From Planctomycetaceae bacterium (GTDB taxonomy: Bacteria > Planctomycetota > Planctomycetia > Pirellulales > Pirellulaceae): 64,000 bases of DNA. How positions within the stretch are numbered: position 1 is the first letter of the stretch; each line of letters begins with the position of its first letter. The notes below the pieces were generated by a model. The model worked only from the letters and a program-made list of their open reading frames with translations, did not search any database and was not told the DNA's origin. The stretch lies in assembly GCA_018660825.1 (NCBI GenBank), contig JABJJO010000152.1, positions 1-64,000 on the forward strand, in the 5' to 3' direction. The position numbers were made by a program, and so were the translations under genes. Shown in pieces: positions 8,324 to 19,615 of this stretch.

Positions 8324-11300
8324 ATGCATACTCGTTTCACGAATCTGATCGGAACACTCGTTCGTAAAGTTGCTCACCGAGTAATTAAACGATTTTACCC
8401 TCGCATCCAAATAACCGGGGCGGAACGAATTCCCAAAACCGGTCCTGTCTTATTTTGCGCTAATCATCCCAATTCACTTGTCGACCCTATTTTAATCGGT
8501 ATCGCCGCTCGCCGTCCCGTCAGTTTTATGGCCAAAGCGCCGCTGTTCAAAACACCCCTACTCGGGCCCATCATTAAAGCGCTCGGAATGGTGCCGGCTT
8601 ATCGAGGCCGCGATGATGCGCGACAAGTAAAAAAAAACAGCGCCAGCCTAGCGCTCGTCGCTAAAGGACTCAAAGCAGGAAGAGCCATGGGCATCTTCCC
8701 CGAAGGCGTATCCTCTGACGCACGGCAACTTGGGATGGTACGAAGCGGCGCAGCGCGGATTGCACTCGAAGCATTCGACAACGGCGTCACGGACCTGGTC
8801 ATCATCCCGCTAGGAATTAACTACGACAAAAAAGAACAGCTGGGAAGTAAGGTTTGGATCGACGTGGGACAACCTCTCGACCTTGCCAGTTGGATCCCCG
8901 AACATTCGCAAGACAATGAGGAAACAATTGCTCCGAGCGATGACAAACGTTTAAGACGTAAACTCACCGAAGAATTAGGCACTGCTCTTAAAAAAGTAGT
9001 CGTCCACGTCAACAATGTCGATTGGGATCCGCTACTTACTGATCTGGAAATTATTTTTAAACGAACAAAACATAAACCGTCCCACCACATACCTGCTCTC
9101 ATGCGCCGCAAGCGAATTGCCGACGGCATTAATTATTATTACGAGCAAAATCCAGCGACCGCCGACGAGATCATTGGAGAAGTTGAATCCTATCATCGTG
9201 AATTGCGCAGTGCTGGATTAGTTATCGACGATCCCATTTTAAATCGCAGTCGAACTTATGCCATCTTCACTTTTTTATGGCAACTCGCAGTGCTTGTACT
9301 CTGGTTTTTGCCAGCCTTATTCGGGTCCATGATGAATATGGTGCCATTTCTCATTACACGCAAAGTTTCGGTAAAGTTTCAGGATGACGGCCAGAAGACG
9401 ATTGCCACCTGGCGACTTGTTTGTGGGATCCCTATTTACCTACTGTGGTATGGGATCATCTATATCACCGTCCTGTACGAAACACACCAATTACCGATGG
9501 CGATGATGATGAATTTCATGTTGCCTATCACCGGTAGCATTGCTTTGCGGTATTGGCCCTTTTTCGCTACATCCATGCGGCATATGGGCCATCAATTCCG
9601 CACGCTTACCAATCGTAAGCAGTTACACGGCCTGCGAGAAAAACTAGCAGGCATCCGAACAACATTAATCGAATACGCAGAAAAGTATGCGGAAATATCA
9701 CCTCGACCCGAGAAAACTCCAATCGTTCGCCCCTTCATGATGCTGTTTGCCAAGGCGATCGGAACCGCCTGTTTTTTGGCAATCGCGTTTGTCATCTATT
9801 TTTATGCGGTGAATCTAGTCAGTTCCAAATTTGCACCAAAAACGGAAGCGACAAATCCATTAGCATCAAAATCATCGACGGAAGTTCATGAATCTCAAGT
9901 TGCAGCAACGAAAGAGCTTATTGCGATTGAACAGGCTTATCGCAACACCCTGCTAAAGGCTCGCAAACTGCTAGCCAGTTTCGTCGCAGGCAATGTCCAT
10001 ATCGAAGAGCAACAAGATAGTGACCAAATTCAAGGCTTGCTGCGACGATATTGTACCTATCGTGATAACTTACTACGAATCTCGCTAACCTATCGACCAT
10101 TTCAAGATGAAACTCTGTTTGTCAATCAGCAATCTCAAGATCGCGCTTTCGTCCTTTTCGTCGCTGCCACACTTTTACGGCATGAGATGTCCGCTAATTT
10201 CATCGAGGCACATGATGATTTTCTACCCGTGCGAAAGTTGCTTAACCGCCCCGAAACACGCTGGGGAATTCCAGCAGGTGTCTTTGATCGCGTTCAGCAC
10301 GAGCTACTTGATACAACCTACCAAGATTTGGTTTTCACCGCTGAAACGGCCTATCTACAACGGCAGAATCAAGTTGAACAGACCACTGCACATGACGCAC
10401 AAACCACGCAACTGCACAATATGATTAAAAATGCTCGAGCGGAAATTGCTAAGATACCTGAGTTTGGTATTAGGGCTGGTGTGAACCGTGCGTTGCGAGA
10501 CGCGAAGGACAATGCTAAAGGTCTGTACAATCACATTAATGCCTTTACCGGAACCGTCATCGGTGACTTCAGAGTTAACCAACGCGAAATCGACAACCTG
10601 ATTGGGCCCGACGACCTACATGGATTTCATCAAGCTTTGAAACCCGGGGACATCCTGATTGAACGACGAGATTGGTATGCCTCGAATGCATTTCTACCTG
10701 GGTTTTGGCCACATGGAGCAATGTATGTCGGAACGGTACAAGAAATGAAAGATGCGGGCGTCTATGAGCTCGTACGTAAAGCTATTCGACAATTCGCTGA
10801 TGAGGAGGCGGCAACCGAAAACGCCGCAAGTAAGGCTCACGCTCAATCCCTACGCGACATTCTTGATGAATTCGAAAGGCCTGGGAACCGCTTTGAAGAC
10901 CATCATGTCATCGAAGCTGTCAGTGAAGGAGTCGTCCTCAACACGATTAAGCATTCAGCTGGTGAGGCAACGTCGGTATGTGCTTTCCGCCCAGTTCTAC
11001 TTTCCAAAGAACAAACTGCCAAAGCCGTTGCTAAGGCGTATTTCTATCTTGGTCGAGATTATGATTTCGATTTCGATTTCGAAAGTCCAAATACATTAGT
11101 CTGCACAGAGGTTGTGTATCGCTGTTACGAAGGTAATCGCGAAGGCTATCCATTGCAATTTAAGCTGTCTACCATCTTGGGAACGCACACTTTACCAGCA
11201 CAAAACATTGTCAAAAGCTATGTCGACGCCGTCCAGCAAAACGATCCAGACAACCAACTACAATTGATTGCTTGGATCGACACAGATCGCCATAAAAAAC

Positions 11301-11542
11301 CATCTTCGACGCTCATGATTTTCAACGGATCGACGAGCGGACCGGATCACATCTTCTTTGAAGAGACGTTAAAACGTCCGGGATTAACATGGGAATGGGA
11401 ACGCCAACAACATGGATTGCGAGCATTAGTAACTAGGCCGACGGAATATCTATTTTACTTGTGTTTTAGCACGACCGTTGGCGCAGCACTTTATCAGGTC
11501 ACGGTCCGACGTCGTCGCCGCAAACGTGCCGAATTGAAATAG
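8324..11542 (+). CDS. PlsC-type acyltransferase fused to a YiiX/LRAT-like (permuted NlpC/P60) domain
   Basis: A 1072-residue membrane protein with two enzyme domains. Residues about 35-235 are an LPLAT/PlsC domain of the GPAT/DHAPAT kind: the H48/D54 motif in ANHPNSLVDP, and FPEGVS at 125-130. A membrane part follows (hydrophobic segments about 312-345, 370-395, 400-420 and 470-495), then a long helical stretch. Residues about 765-950 look like the circularly permuted papain fold of YiiX/YebB and LRAT: LKPGDILIE, His797 in PHGAMYVG, and Cys927 in CTEVVYRCYEG, in the permuted order His then Cys. A last TM helix and an RRRRRK tail end the protein. Both halves belong to families known or predicted to move acyl groups on lipids, so a two-step phospholipid-remodelling enzyme is a reasonable guess. 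The ATG at 8324 is preferred over a TTG at 8297. Confidence 0.8.
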   Translation: MHTRFTNLIGTLVRKVAHRVIKRFYPRIQITGAERIPKTGPVLFCANHPNSLVDPILIGIAARRPVSFMAKAPLFKTPLLGPIIKALGMVPAYRGRDDARQVKKNSASLALVAKGLKAGRAMGIFPEGVSSDARQLGMVRSGAARIALEAFDNGVTDLVIIPLGINYDKKEQLGSKVWIDVGQPLDLASWIPEHSQDNEETIAPSDDKRLRRKLTEELGTALKKVVVHVNNVDWDPLLTDLEIIFKRTKHKPSHHIPALMRRKRIADGINYYYEQNPATADEIIGEVESYHRELRSAGLVIDDPILNRSRTYAIFTFLWQLAVLVLWFLPALFGSMMNMVPFLITRKVSVKFQDDGQKTIATWRLVCGIPIYLLWYGIIYITVLYETHQLPMAMMMNFMLPITGSIALRYWPFFATSMRHMGHQFRTLTNRKQLHGLREKLAGIRTTLIEYAEKYAEISPRPEKTPIVRPFMMLFAKAIGTACFLAIAFVIYFYAVNLVSSKFAPKTEATNPLASKSSTEVHESQVAATKELIAIEQAYRNTLLKARKLLASFVAGNVHIEEQQDSDQIQGLLRRYCTYRDNLLRISLTYRPFQDETLFVNQQSQDRAFVLFVAATLLRHEMSANFIEAHDDFLPVRKLLNRPETRWGIPAGVFDRVQHELLDTTYQDLVFTAETAYLQRQNQVEQTTAHDAQTTQLHNMIKNARAEIAKIPEFGIRAGVNRALRDAKDNAKGLYNHINAFTGTVIGDFRVNQREIDNLIGPDDLHGFHQALKPGDILIERRDWYASNAFLPGFWPHGAMYVGTVQEMKDAGVYELVRKAIRQFADEEAATENAASKAHAQSLRDILDEFERPGNRFEDHHVIEAVSEGVVLNTIKHSAGEATSVCAFRPVLLSKEQTAKAVAKAYFYLGRDYDFDFDFESPNTLVCTEVVYRCYEGNREGYPLQFKLSTILGTHTLPAQNIVKSYVDAVQQNDPDNQLQLIAWIDTDRHKKPSSTLMIFNGSTSGPDHIFFEETLKRPGLTWEWERQQHGLRALVTRPTEYLFYLCFSTTVGAALYQVTVRRRRRKRAELK

Positions 11543-11566
11543 CTCTGAACGTCGCGGGAAAAACAA

Positions 11567-12532
11567 GTGCATCACGATTCTTCATCATTGTCCGTTGACG
11601 CCCACACACATATTATTTGCTGGGGTGAAAATCCAGCTGATGGATTTCTATCACCTTCCACTCAAAAGTCGCTGATCACCAAAATGTTGATTCGGCTCTC
11701 AGGCATTCGTCGCGAAAAAGGTGATACGATGTCCGAAAAGCTTTTGAATCGACTATTTCACGACCTGGAAACAACACAACTCGACTACGTCGTGCTGTTT
11801 GCCCAAGATGCCGTTTATCGTGACGATGGCACAATCGACCTCGCCCAAACGCACTTTTTTGTGTCCAACGATTATGTACTACACTTGGCAACTCGCTCTG
11901 ACAAAATCATACCCTGCTGCAGTATTAACCCCCTGCGCCAAGATGCATTGCAGGAGCTAGACCGCGTGTGGGATGCGGGTTGTCGCATTGTCAAAATCCA
12001 TACAGCAATTCAGGGTGTCAGTCCCGATCTTGTGGCCTTTGATCCGTTTTATAAACATGCTGCCGATATGGGGATGGTGCTAGTTTTTCACACTGGATAT
12101 GAACATTCCTGCAAAGTTATTTCACAAAAATTTACCGACCCCGCAAAGCTACAGCGGGCACTCGATCATGGCGGCACAATCATTGCTGCCCATTGTGGTA
12201 CTTGTGCGTTTTTTGACCGAGAAAATTATTACCCACACTTTATCGAAATGATGAACCGCAACGACAACTTGTATGGAGATACAGCCGTGATGGCTGGGTT
12301 CGTTCGACTCGCTGCTTGTAAACGACTAAGTTTAGAATCTGAAAGTATTACCAGTCGCATTATTCACGGCAGCGACTATCCCATTCCACCGTCACGCATC
12401 CCCCACCTCCGCCGCGCAGGATTCTTTCCGCCAAACCGCAAAAACCTACTCGACCTCGATTTACATATCAAACGAGCCTACAACTATAGCCCCCAATACG
12501 AAAACCTGATCTTGGACCTATTACAAGATTAG
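11567..12532 (+). CDS. Amidohydrolase family 2 (TIM-barrel metal hydrolase)
   Basis: A 321-residue protein with the amidohydrolase-2 layout: an N-terminal metal motif VDAHTHI, CSINPLRQDAL in the middle, a His in LVFHTGYEH, IIAAHCGT, and the final metal Asp in IIHGSDYPIPPS. These enzymes hydrolyse or decarboxylate small carbonyl compounds; the substrate cannot be read. Translation starts at a GTG (11567) 24 bases after the acyltransferase-fusion stop, so the two probably share a transcript. No signal peptide is present, so it should be cytosolic. It ends convergently with the GSDH gene, 17 bases from its stop. Confidence 0.82.
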   Translation: MHHDSSSLSVDAHTHIICWGENPADGFLSPSTQKSLITKMLIRLSGIRREKGDTMSEKLLNRLFHDLETTQLDYVVLFAQDAVYRDDGTIDLAQTHFFVSNDYVLHLATRSDKIIPCCSINPLRQDALQELDRVWDAGCRIVKIHTAIQGVSPDLVAFDPFYKHAADMGMVLVFHTGYEHSCKVISQKFTDPAKLQRALDHGGTIIAAHCGTCAFFDRENYYPHFIEMMNRNDNLYGDTAVMAGFVRLAACKRLSLESESITSRIIHGSDYPIPPSRIPHLRRAGFFPPNRKNLLDLDLHIKRAYNYSPQYENLILDLLQD

Positions 12533-12549
12533 GGCTCCGCGCATTCGTG

Positions 12550-14502
12550 TTAATTTGGCCGGAATTTAAAGATGCTCTTTCCATTCACTGATTCACCTGT
12601 GAAATAAACTTCGCCTTGTTCGTCTAACCCAAAAGCCATGACGGGACTGCCGGTGCCGCGCAGCTGAATATTCTCGATCACTTGTTGCGTTTTAGAATCA
12701 TATCGTAATGCCCAAATCCGACCACTTGTATAATCAGCGAATAAATAACACCCAACCAACTTAGGAAACACTTTGCCGCGGTAAACATATCCGCCAGTGA
12801 CTGACTTTCCGATTTGATGATCGTATTCCCAAACAGGATCCGTGACCTTTACCTGTGGGTTGATTTTTGCATTACCAAAACCGTAACTACCTTCAGCGAT
12901 ACTCCAACCATAGTTAGCACCTTTGCGAAGAATATTAATCTCTTCCCACTGATCCTGCCCAACGTCGGCGATCCAAATATTCCCCGTCAGAGGGTCATTA
13001 GCAATACGCCATGGGTTTCTAATTCCATAGGCGTAGATTTCTGGCAAAGCGCCTTTCGTCTGCAAAAAGGGATTGTCCTCTGGAATCGCATAATTTTTGC
13101 CTGCAGATTTATGATCGACATCAATTCTAAGGATGGTACCCATCGGATTACTTAAATCCTGACCACGGCCTTCGGGATCATTACGCCCACCGCCGTCCCC
13201 AAAACCAATATATAACAATCCATCATTACCAAAAGTCATCGGGCCACCATTGTGATTTGCAAATGGCTGGTCGATCTTCATTAAAATCAATTCACTATCA
13301 CCACTCGCCGTTCCAGTACTTGGGTCCACCGTAAAACGAGAAACATAGCTAAACCGACCATTTTTCAGTGACGATTTATTGGACGTGTAATAAACAAACA
13401 CGTATCCGTTCTGTTTAAACTTTGGGTGGATTGCCATCCCCAACAAGCCCTCTTCGTTTACGTTGGACGCTGCGTCATGAGCTTGTACTCGATCCTGTAT
13501 ATCTAGAATCACTGTTGCTTCCTTAACGTCAGCTTGGTTGTTAATGGCATAAATTCGCCCTCGCTGATCAGCGGCAAATAATCGATTCGTGCCATCTCCA
13601 GGATGAATCAATTCCACCGGACGCAAGACTTGGACGCGTCCGTTCTCATCCGCTCCTTCAAAATCCTCCCACTTTATTTGTGGAAATGCTTCGACAACTT
13701 CTAAGTGCATTTTTGAATCACTCGACTTCGGTGCTGCGCCACCAGCGCGCGGCAAGCGAATCTTGATATTTCGATAAGACACCAAATTGCCATGGTCCTG
13801 TAAACAAATATGGCCTTTGCCGGTTTTCCCAAACTCGGGATATTTCGCAAACTTACTTTTTGCGATTCGCTCAGTCCAGTCCTTTGAATTCATATTAAAA
13901 TGAAAATAGCTAACACCATTAAGCTGTACTTCACAGTCTTTCTTCGCAATTCGTAAATACAATTGGTTCCATTGTCCCGCCGGCCGAGTGGCGTCATCCA
14001 TCGCGATTCCCTGATAGCCAACTTGAGCTTCAAACATCTTTGCCCAATTTGGTTTGCTAGGTTTGTACAGCTGATAAAGCCAGCCTGCTTTCTGTGGGTC
14101 ATGACCGTCAGCGTTATCCTGCACTTGGATTTCGGGTCCCGTATGCCATGGTCGCGCCAATGATTCGGACACGTGGTACATGACACCACTATTACCACCT
14201 TTGGAAATCTTGTAATCCAACGACAATTCAAAATGATCGTATTGCGCAACGGTAATAATGTCTCCCGCTCCAGCAGCTACCCGACTCAGAGCACCATCTT
14301 GCACTTGCCACCCAGCGCTAATGCCATCCTTCTTAAAGTTGCGCCAGCCTGTTGTTGATTTTCCATCAAACAACATCTTCCAACCTGTTAGTTTTTCTGC
14401 GGGAGTTAATCCGTTAAGTGGTACTTCCGCTCGTAGTTCTGTGACTTGCAAGCCATAGACAACAATAACACTGCACAACACATATCCGATAAGGGATTTC
14501 AT
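12550..14502 (-). CDS. Exported DUF1080 (3-keto-disaccharide hydrolase fold) - glucose/sorbosone dehydrogenase fusion
   Basis: A 650-residue secreted protein with a signal peptide (MKSLIGYVLCSVIVVYGLQV). Residues about 35-250 are a DUF1080/LamG-like beta-sandwich (WKMLFDGKSTTGWRNF, NSGVMYHV, GPEIQVQDNADG, HICLQDHGNLVSYRNIKI). Residues about 265-648 are a six-bladed GSDH propeller with family signatures FAADQRGRIYAI, GLLGMAIHPKF, FGDGGGRNDPEGRGQD, YGIRNPWR, WIADVGQDQWEEIN and NYGWSIAEG; such propellers usually bind PQQ and calcium. It is the last gene of a three-gene minus-strand operon, 44 bases after the DUF1501 gene. The pair of domains suggests oxidation and binding of sugars outside the cytoplasm. 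Confidence 0.88.
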   Translation of the reverse strand: MKSLIGYVLCSVIVVYGLQVTELRAEVPLNGLTPAEKLTGWKMLFDGKSTTGWRNFKKDGISAGWQVQDGALSRVAAGAGDIITVAQYDHFELSLDYKISKGGNSGVMYHVSESLARPWHTGPEIQVQDNADGHDPQKAGWLYQLYKPSKPNWAKMFEAQVGYQGIAMDDATRPAGQWNQLYLRIAKKDCEVQLNGVSYFHFNMNSKDWTERIAKSKFAKYPEFGKTGKGHICLQDHGNLVSYRNIKIRLPRAGGAAPKSSDSKMHLEVVEAFPQIKWEDFEGADENGRVQVLRPVELIHPGDGTNRLFAADQRGRIYAINNQADVKEATVILDIQDRVQAHDAASNVNEEGLLGMAIHPKFKQNGYVFVYYTSNKSSLKNGRFSYVSRFTVDPSTGTASGDSELILMKIDQPFANHNGGPMTFGNDGLLYIGFGDGGGRNDPEGRGQDLSNPMGTILRIDVDHKSAGKNYAIPEDNPFLQTKGALPEIYAYGIRNPWRIANDPLTGNIWIADVGQDQWEEINILRKGANYGWSIAEGSYGFGNAKINPQVKVTDPVWEYDHQIGKSVTGGYVYRGKVFPKLVGCYLFADYTSGRIWALRYDSKTQQVIENIQLRGTGSPVMAFGLDEQGEVYFTGESVNGKSIFKFRPN

Positions 14503-14546
14503 AGCTACTTCTTTCCTAGAGAGATAAATAACACAAAAATGGTTTC

Positions 14547-16016
14547 CTACGCGATGATTGCATCAATCGGTCGACCCACTTCTTTTTCAATACGTTTACG
14601 TTCAGGAATTTGCATCCGCGAGGAATCAAGTCCAAGTTGTTTTAACACCGTTGCATGAATATCAGTAATGTAATGACGTCCTTCAACGGCATGAAAACCG
14701 AGCTCATCCGTCGCACCATGCACTATGCCACCCTTGATGCCCCCGCCTGCCATCCAAACACTAAATCCGAAGGGGTGATGGTCACGACCGTTTGAGTTTT
14801 GAGTGCCTGGCGTACGGCCAAATTCCGTCCCCCACACAACCAATGTCTCGTCTAACAAACCACGTTGTTTTAGGTCCGCGATTAAACCGGCAATGGGTTG
14901 ATCAACTTCTTTGGACAACCGAGCATGTCCTGTTTTGAGATTGCTATGAGCATCCCAAGCCCCCGCTCCACCATTGCTGCCATGAAATATCTGGATGAAT
15001 CGCACACCTTGCTCGACCAAACGCCGCGCTGCTAAGCATTGTTGTCCCACTGTCTTTGTCTCTTTTTGATTCAAACCGTACAGGGACTGAGTCGCTTCCG
15101 TTTCATCCTGAAAGCGAACAATTTCCGGAATAGCACTCTGCATCCGAAACGCTAATTCATACGACTTGATGCGGGCCTTCATGGCGGCATCGTCAGGGTA
15201 ATCCTGTTGTGCGATACCGTTGAGTTCGCCGAGTAACTGAAATTGAGCTAACTGTTCTTCTCGGTATATCTCTTTGCCGGGAGCCGCAAAGGGTAACGGA
15301 TTTTTCGGATCTACATTCAATTGCACACCGGCATGTTCTGGCCCTAAATAACTCGCACCATGTGCCTCTTTGCCTCCGCAACAATCAGCAATAGGTGTCC
15401 CCATCACGATGAATTTTGGGAGATTCTCATTGAGGGTGCCTAGGCCGTAGTGAATCCACGACCCAATCGTCGGAAAGAATCCATCCAAGCGATGACGGCC
15501 CGTATGAAACTGTAATTGTGCACCGTGGTTATTATCCGTAGTCCACATGCCACGACAAATCGATAATTCGTCTATCTGTTTGCTTAAGTGGGGCCACCAA
15601 TCGCTAACTTCAATCCCACTTTCGCCATGTTTTCGGTAACCAACTTGCAGTGGATATACATTAGGCCAAATATGGCCATTGGCATCATCAGGAACAACCA
15701 CTCGCAGGTTCTGCTCATTGTATTTATTCGTCAACGCATCTTTAAACGGAGTATCACCAATGCTTTGACCAGCGTACTTATTGAGTACCGGCTTAGGATC
15801 AAAGCTTTCCATATGACTAGTGCCACCGACCATGAACAGCCAAATCACGTTTTTCGCTTTAGGCGCAAAATGTAACCGACCGGGTTCCATGCCACCTTCA
15901 TTCCCAAACCCCTCCTCCGCGAACATGCTTCTGAGAACAACACTCGTAAAACCCATACCGGTACCAGCAAGAAACCGGCGGCGTGCTGCGCGATTTGTGT
16001 GCGAATATTCGATCAT
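14547..16016 (-). CDS. DUF1501 domain protein with Tat signal
   Basis: A 489-residue protein of the DUF1501 family, an alkaline-phosphatase/sulfatase-superfamily fold that is abundant in planctomycetes. The N-terminus is a twin-arginine signal ([12 protein letters not shown]). Family landmarks are [22 protein letters not shown], the [15 protein letters not shown] region, [31 protein letters not shown] and the final [17 protein letters not shown]. The catalytic role is not established for the family. It is the middle gene of the operon, 17 bases after the cytochrome/DUF1553 gene; such pairs are a recurring planctomycete arrangement. Confidence 0.92.
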   Translation of the reverse strand: MIEYSHTNRAARRRFLAGTGMGFTSVVLRSMFAEEGFGNEGGMEPGRLHFAPKAKNVIWLFMVGGTSHMESFDPKPVLNKYAGQSIGDTPFKDALTNKYNEQNLRVVVPDDANGHIWPNVYPLQVGYRKHGESGIEVSDWWPHLSKQIDELSICRGMWTTDNNHGAQLQFHTGRHRLDGFFPTIGSWIHYGLGTLNENLPKFIVMGTPIADCCGGKEAHGASYLGPEHAGVQLNVDPKNPLPFAAPGKEIYREEQLAQFQLLGELNGIAQQDYPDDAAMKARIKSYELAFRMQSAIPEIVRFQDETEATQSLYGLNQKETKTVGQQCLAARRLVEQGVRFIQIFHGSNGGAGAWDAHSNLKTGHARLSKEVDQPIAGLIADLKQRGLLDETLVVWGTEFGRTPGTQNSNGRDHHPFGFSVWMAGGGIKGGIVHGATDELGFHAVEGRHYITDIHATVLKQLGLDSSRMQIPERKRIEKEVGRPIDAIIA

Positions 16017-16033
16017 AAATGAATTCCTGTGAG

Positions 16034-19000
16034 TTAACGTATCGTAATGAATTCGTTGTGATTTAACAGAACTAACACCAAATTTTCACAAGCTCGAATT
16101 TGAGGGTCTTCAGCGGCGGCAATATCTACTTCAGCCCCCGAATCAAATTTGGTTAGCACGTCGGGGTTACTTAGTTTTTCGGTCTGTTGGTTAATGAAAG
16201 TCTGGCAAGCGGCAAGTTCACGTTTGCTCGGTGGACGCCCTAAGATTTGATCAAATCCCATCTGAATAAATCTAGGAATATCCTTGTCGTCAAGTTGTTG
16301 GATTATGCTCGCTGCCAATACTCGAGATTGACGCTTGGCTAATGGGCTATTAGCCATCGCCAGTGCCTGTTGCGGAATAATACTGTCTTTTCTTTCATAA
16401 CATTCCTCAGGACTCGCAACATCGAAAAGTTGCAAAAACGTCATCTGTTTTTCGTAGGCTGTTTGGAAATAGACACTGCGTCGATAGTTGGTCATCCCAT
16501 CAGCAAATGGAATTTCCGGGCCTCCCATTTTGAAATCCAACACTCTAGAAACATGCAGTACGCTATCACGCAACACCTCCGCCTCCATCCGACGTGAATT
16601 CATTCGCCACAAGAACTTATTTTTTGGGTCTTGCTGTTTGTTCCGGACTGATTCAGATTCAGCCGAAGAACGCATTTGATAGACACGACTATTCATAATC
16701 AAACGGTGAACATGCTTCATGCTCCAATTATTTTCCATCAACTCAACCGCCAGATAATCCAACAACTCTGGATGTGAAGGCGCTTGGCCATTGAGGCCAA
16801 AATCAAACACGGAGGGCACCAACGCTTTACCAAAATGCCTTAACCAAATATGGTTAATCGCCACTCGAGCGGTCAGCGGGTTGTCTCGTGAAATAATCCA
16901 GTTAGCAAATGCCAGACGCCGACCACTGCTCGTCTGAGGATAAGTCGGACCTAGTGAAGAATACGCAGCACCCACCGCCATTTCTTCTTTGCTAAGTTTC
17001 GCTGCCTTTTCCTTCGCGGTCTTCGCCGCTTGGATGGCATTATTGAGCTTCTTCTTATTTGCCTCATTATCTGCCGTCGCCACTCTCGCTTCCGCTGCAG
17101 TCACTGCCGCTTGGGCAACACCTTCCTCATGTGTTGCCTGCAACCGTTTCATGGTTTGTTCCGCCGAAAATGCGGTTTGATTCAGTTCCACAATACCATC
17201 TGAGGACGACCGTAATTCTCTAAACTTTGCCGTGTCCGCTGCAGTCCGAGTCGCAACAAATATTATTTGTTGTTGTTTCACATCTAGTGCGAGCTTAGCT
17301 ATTTTAACCGCGTGCTCTGCGGAAGCTAACCGATCCGCTAATGGCAAGCTATTTGGAGATTCCTTAGGCGCGCCCGATTTTGGTAATTCCAAAATAGCAT
17401 CTGCAGCTAACGTGCTGATTTTCAATGAGTCGATTGTGCCTTGGCTATCAAACGTCCAAAACTGCAAAGGTCCTTTTGCCCGAACTGGAGCAAAACTCAA
17501 AGCTTGGGCAAACTCGCCATTGAGATACACATTGGCAAGCTGCCCTTGAATCAAAAACCGAATTGATATCTTCTCATTGAGTTTAATATTTTGGGGCAGT
17601 GTGCCATCTTTTCGATACACGACCGCGGCGCCATCTCGCTCGGTAAACTGCGATTTCGGTCCGCCAGCATAGGCACTAACATAAAATCCTAAACAGCGGC
17701 CTGCCTCTTTATCAAAATCAAACCCAACCGATTTCCATTTTTCGCCGCCTCTAATTGTCACGTCAACAGTTAACTCAAAATCCTGTGGCAACTCAGTCTG
17801 CAATTCAATCCGTCGCACCTGTTCGCCCAGTTCATTTTGAACCAATGCTCCATCCTTTATATTCCAATCGCCGTCTATTATTTTCCAACGTTGATTATCG
17901 AGTTCCTCAAAGTCATCCTGCAAAACCACAACTTGTTTTTTAGCAGCAACCAAGGGTTCCTTTTCTCTCTCTTCATCCTTATTATCTTCAGTGACTTTTT
18001 CTTGCATCAATTTCTGCAAGCTGCCCTCTGCCGATTTCAACTGGCTTGTTGCCGACGCCAACTCGTTTTCCGCTCGAACTCGATCCTGTTGTTGTGCCGA
18101 ATCAATGGAACCAGGATAAAACGCTGCCGCGGGTAGTTTCACTGATTCAACTTTAAGTGGTACATCAAACAACGACGGAATGCCGGGCAGTATGACCTCG
18201 TCTTTTTTAGGTGTCCGATCATCGCCTCTCAAAAACACATAGGTTGGGTCGTTCAATCGTTTATCGAACACTCGAGGAATCGTTTGCCCGAGGGGATTCA
18301 CCGAAGATGCGACGATAGAATCGCGAACGTCATGTGTTTCAAAAATAGCACGGTATTGGTAATAGGCTCGTTGGGAAATCGGGTCGTACATATGGTCGTG
18401 ACATTTAGCACAACCGATCGTCAATCCCAAAAACGCTTTTCCGCTATGTTCGATTGTCTTATCAAGCCACGTGTGTCGATTGAATTTATACCAACTGCGA
18501 ACTAAATAACCGGTCGCACTTAATGCTGCGGGATCCGTGGGCGCAGCTTCATCACCCGCCAGCATATGCTGTACCATCGTGGCATAGCTTTTGTCTTTGT
18601 TGAGTGAATCAATAATCCAATCACGCCAGTGCCAAACATGTTTTTGGCTATTGCGAACTTCTGCTTTATATCCTGACCAATCACTGTAGCGCCAAACGTC
18701 CATCCAGTGTCGTCCCCAACGTTCACCATAACGGTCACTTGCTAATAGCTGATCCACTAAATCTGCCATCGCAGTTTCCGATTGATCAGCAAGAAACTGT
18801 TCGACTTGACTCACCGTCGGTGGAATGCCCTTTAAATCCAAATACGCCCGACGGATGAGTGTACGGCGATCGGCAGTTGTGGTTGGTTGTAAACCGTGTT
18901 GCGAGTGACCCGCGGATATCCAACGGTCAATTTCATTTGTATTCCATTTGCCGTCCTTGCTTTGGGGAGCAAGGATTGCCACTGGTTTATCGTATGCCCA

Positions 19001-19384
19001 GTGCTCAATACTAGCGGCATCATCACTGCCAATGGCTCCGTCATCAATCCACTTGACTATAAGGTCGATCTGTTGACTTTTCAGTGGGGGACCACCGGCG
19101 GGCATTAACAAATCTTCTTCTTCGTCTCGCAACACTCGGATTAACAAGCTCGTCTGACTGTTGCCCTTAACAATCGCTGGACCACGAACGCCGCCGGTTA
19201 ACATGGCTGCGATAGAATCGAGACGTAATTCACCCTCTGCTTCAAGTTGGCTGTGGCACTTAAAGCACTTGGCCACCATGATCGGCTTGATATCGCGGAG
19301 ATAATCGACAGCATCTTGGGCATGCATCGCAGAACCGATCCACGATACCATGCAAATCCAAAAGATAATGACAAGTCGATTCAT
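16034..19384 (-). CDS. Planctomycete cytochrome c (PSCyt1)-DUF1549-DUF1553 protein with inserted LamG-like domain
   Basis: A 1116-residue exported protein that leads the operon. After a signal peptide comes a PSCyt1 heme domain with CFKCH at residues 40-44 and a distal Met-rich loop ([10 protein letters not shown]). DUF1549 follows at about 150-360 ([34 protein letters not shown]) and has a second CxxCH ([11 protein letters not shown]). DUF1553 is near 810-1060 ([54 protein letters not shown]). Between the two DUFs lies a beta-rich LamG/DUF1080-like insert (about 488-650) flanked by charged, coiled-coil-like stretches. The protein is thought to be a periplasmic redox partner of DUF1501 proteins; this role is inferred from context, not proven. 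Confidence 0.9.
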   Translation of the reverse strand: MNRLVIIFWICMVSWIGSAMHAQDAVDYLRDIKPIMVAKCFKCHSQLEAEGELRLDSIAAMLTGGVRGPAIVKGNSQTSLLIRVLRDEEEDLLMPAGGPPLKSQQIDLIVKWIDDGAIGSDDAASIEHWAYDKPVAILAPQSKDGKWNTNEIDRWISAGHSQHGLQPTTTADRRTLIRRAYLDLKGIPPTVSQVEQFLADQSETAMADLVDQLLASDRYGERWGRHWMDVWRYSDWSGYKAEVRNSQKHVWHWRDWIIDSLNKDKSYATMVQHMLAGDEAAPTDPAALSATGYLVRSWYKFNRHTWLDKTIEHSGKAFLGLTIGCAKCHDHMYDPISQRAYYQYRAIFETHDVRDSIVASSVNPLGQTIPRVFDKRLNDPTYVFLRGDDRTPKKDEVILPGIPSLFDVPLKVESVKLPAAAFYPGSIDSAQQQDRVRAENELASATSQLKSAEGSLQKLMQEKVTEDNKDEEREKEPLVAAKKQVVVLQDDFEELDNQRWKIIDGDWNIKDGALVQNELGEQVRRIELQTELPQDFELTVDVTIRGGEKWKSVGFDFDKEAGRCLGFYVSAYAGGPKSQFTERDGAAVVYRKDGTLPQNIKLNEKISIRFLIQGQLANVYLNGEFAQALSFAPVRAKGPLQFWTFDSQGTIDSLKISTLAADAILELPKSGAPKESPNSLPLADRLASAEHAVKIAKLALDVKQQQIIFVATRTAADTAKFRELRSSSDGIVELNQTAFSAEQTMKRLQATHEEGVAQAAVTAAEARVATADNEANKKKLNNAIQAAKTAKEKAAKLSKEEMAVGAAYSSLGPTYPQTSSGRRLAFANWIISRDNPLTARVAINHIWLRHFGKALVPSVFDFGLNGQAPSHPELLDYLAVELMENNWSMKHVHRLIMNSRVYQMRSSAESESVRNKQQDPKNKFLWRMNSRRMEAEVLRDSVLHVSRVLDFKMGGPEIPFADGMTNYRRSVYFQTAYEKQMTFLQLFDVASPEECYERKDSIIPQQALAMANSPLAKRQSRVLAASIIQQLDDKDIPRFIQMGFDQILGRPPSKRELAACQTFINQQTEKLSNPDVLTKFDSGAEVDIAAAEDPQIRACENLVLVLLNHNEFITIR

Positions 19385-19615
19385 TATATAACCGTATTTC
19401 CACCCCTAGATTTTGGATTGTCAGATGTACTTATCTAAGTAACCTGCATTGTAATCCAAATTTAAACACCTTGTTAAAAAAACGGGCACTCCGCTCCTGC
19501 AAAACGGGGGTTCATTGTCTTGCCAAACTCGAACGTGCTCGATCGGAAAACCGCTCTTCGTCGGCAAATGGACACCGAGAGCCGCCCCCACACTAATGAA
19601 TTTTGGTGGTGCCGT
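19385..19615. other. Intergenic region between cysC and the PSCyt operon
   Basis: A 231-base gap between two minus-strand genes. It should hold the 3' end of the cysC transcript and the promoter of the cytochrome operon. I find no coding potential and no convincing terminator. On the minus strand there is a run of seven T (A-run at 19476-19482 on the plus strand), but no stable stem precedes it. No consensus promoter stands out. Confidence 0.4.

Noticed and set aside
19470-19490. Rho-independent terminator for cysC (run of seven T on the minus strand)
   Set aside because: No stable GC-rich stem immediately precedes the T-run.
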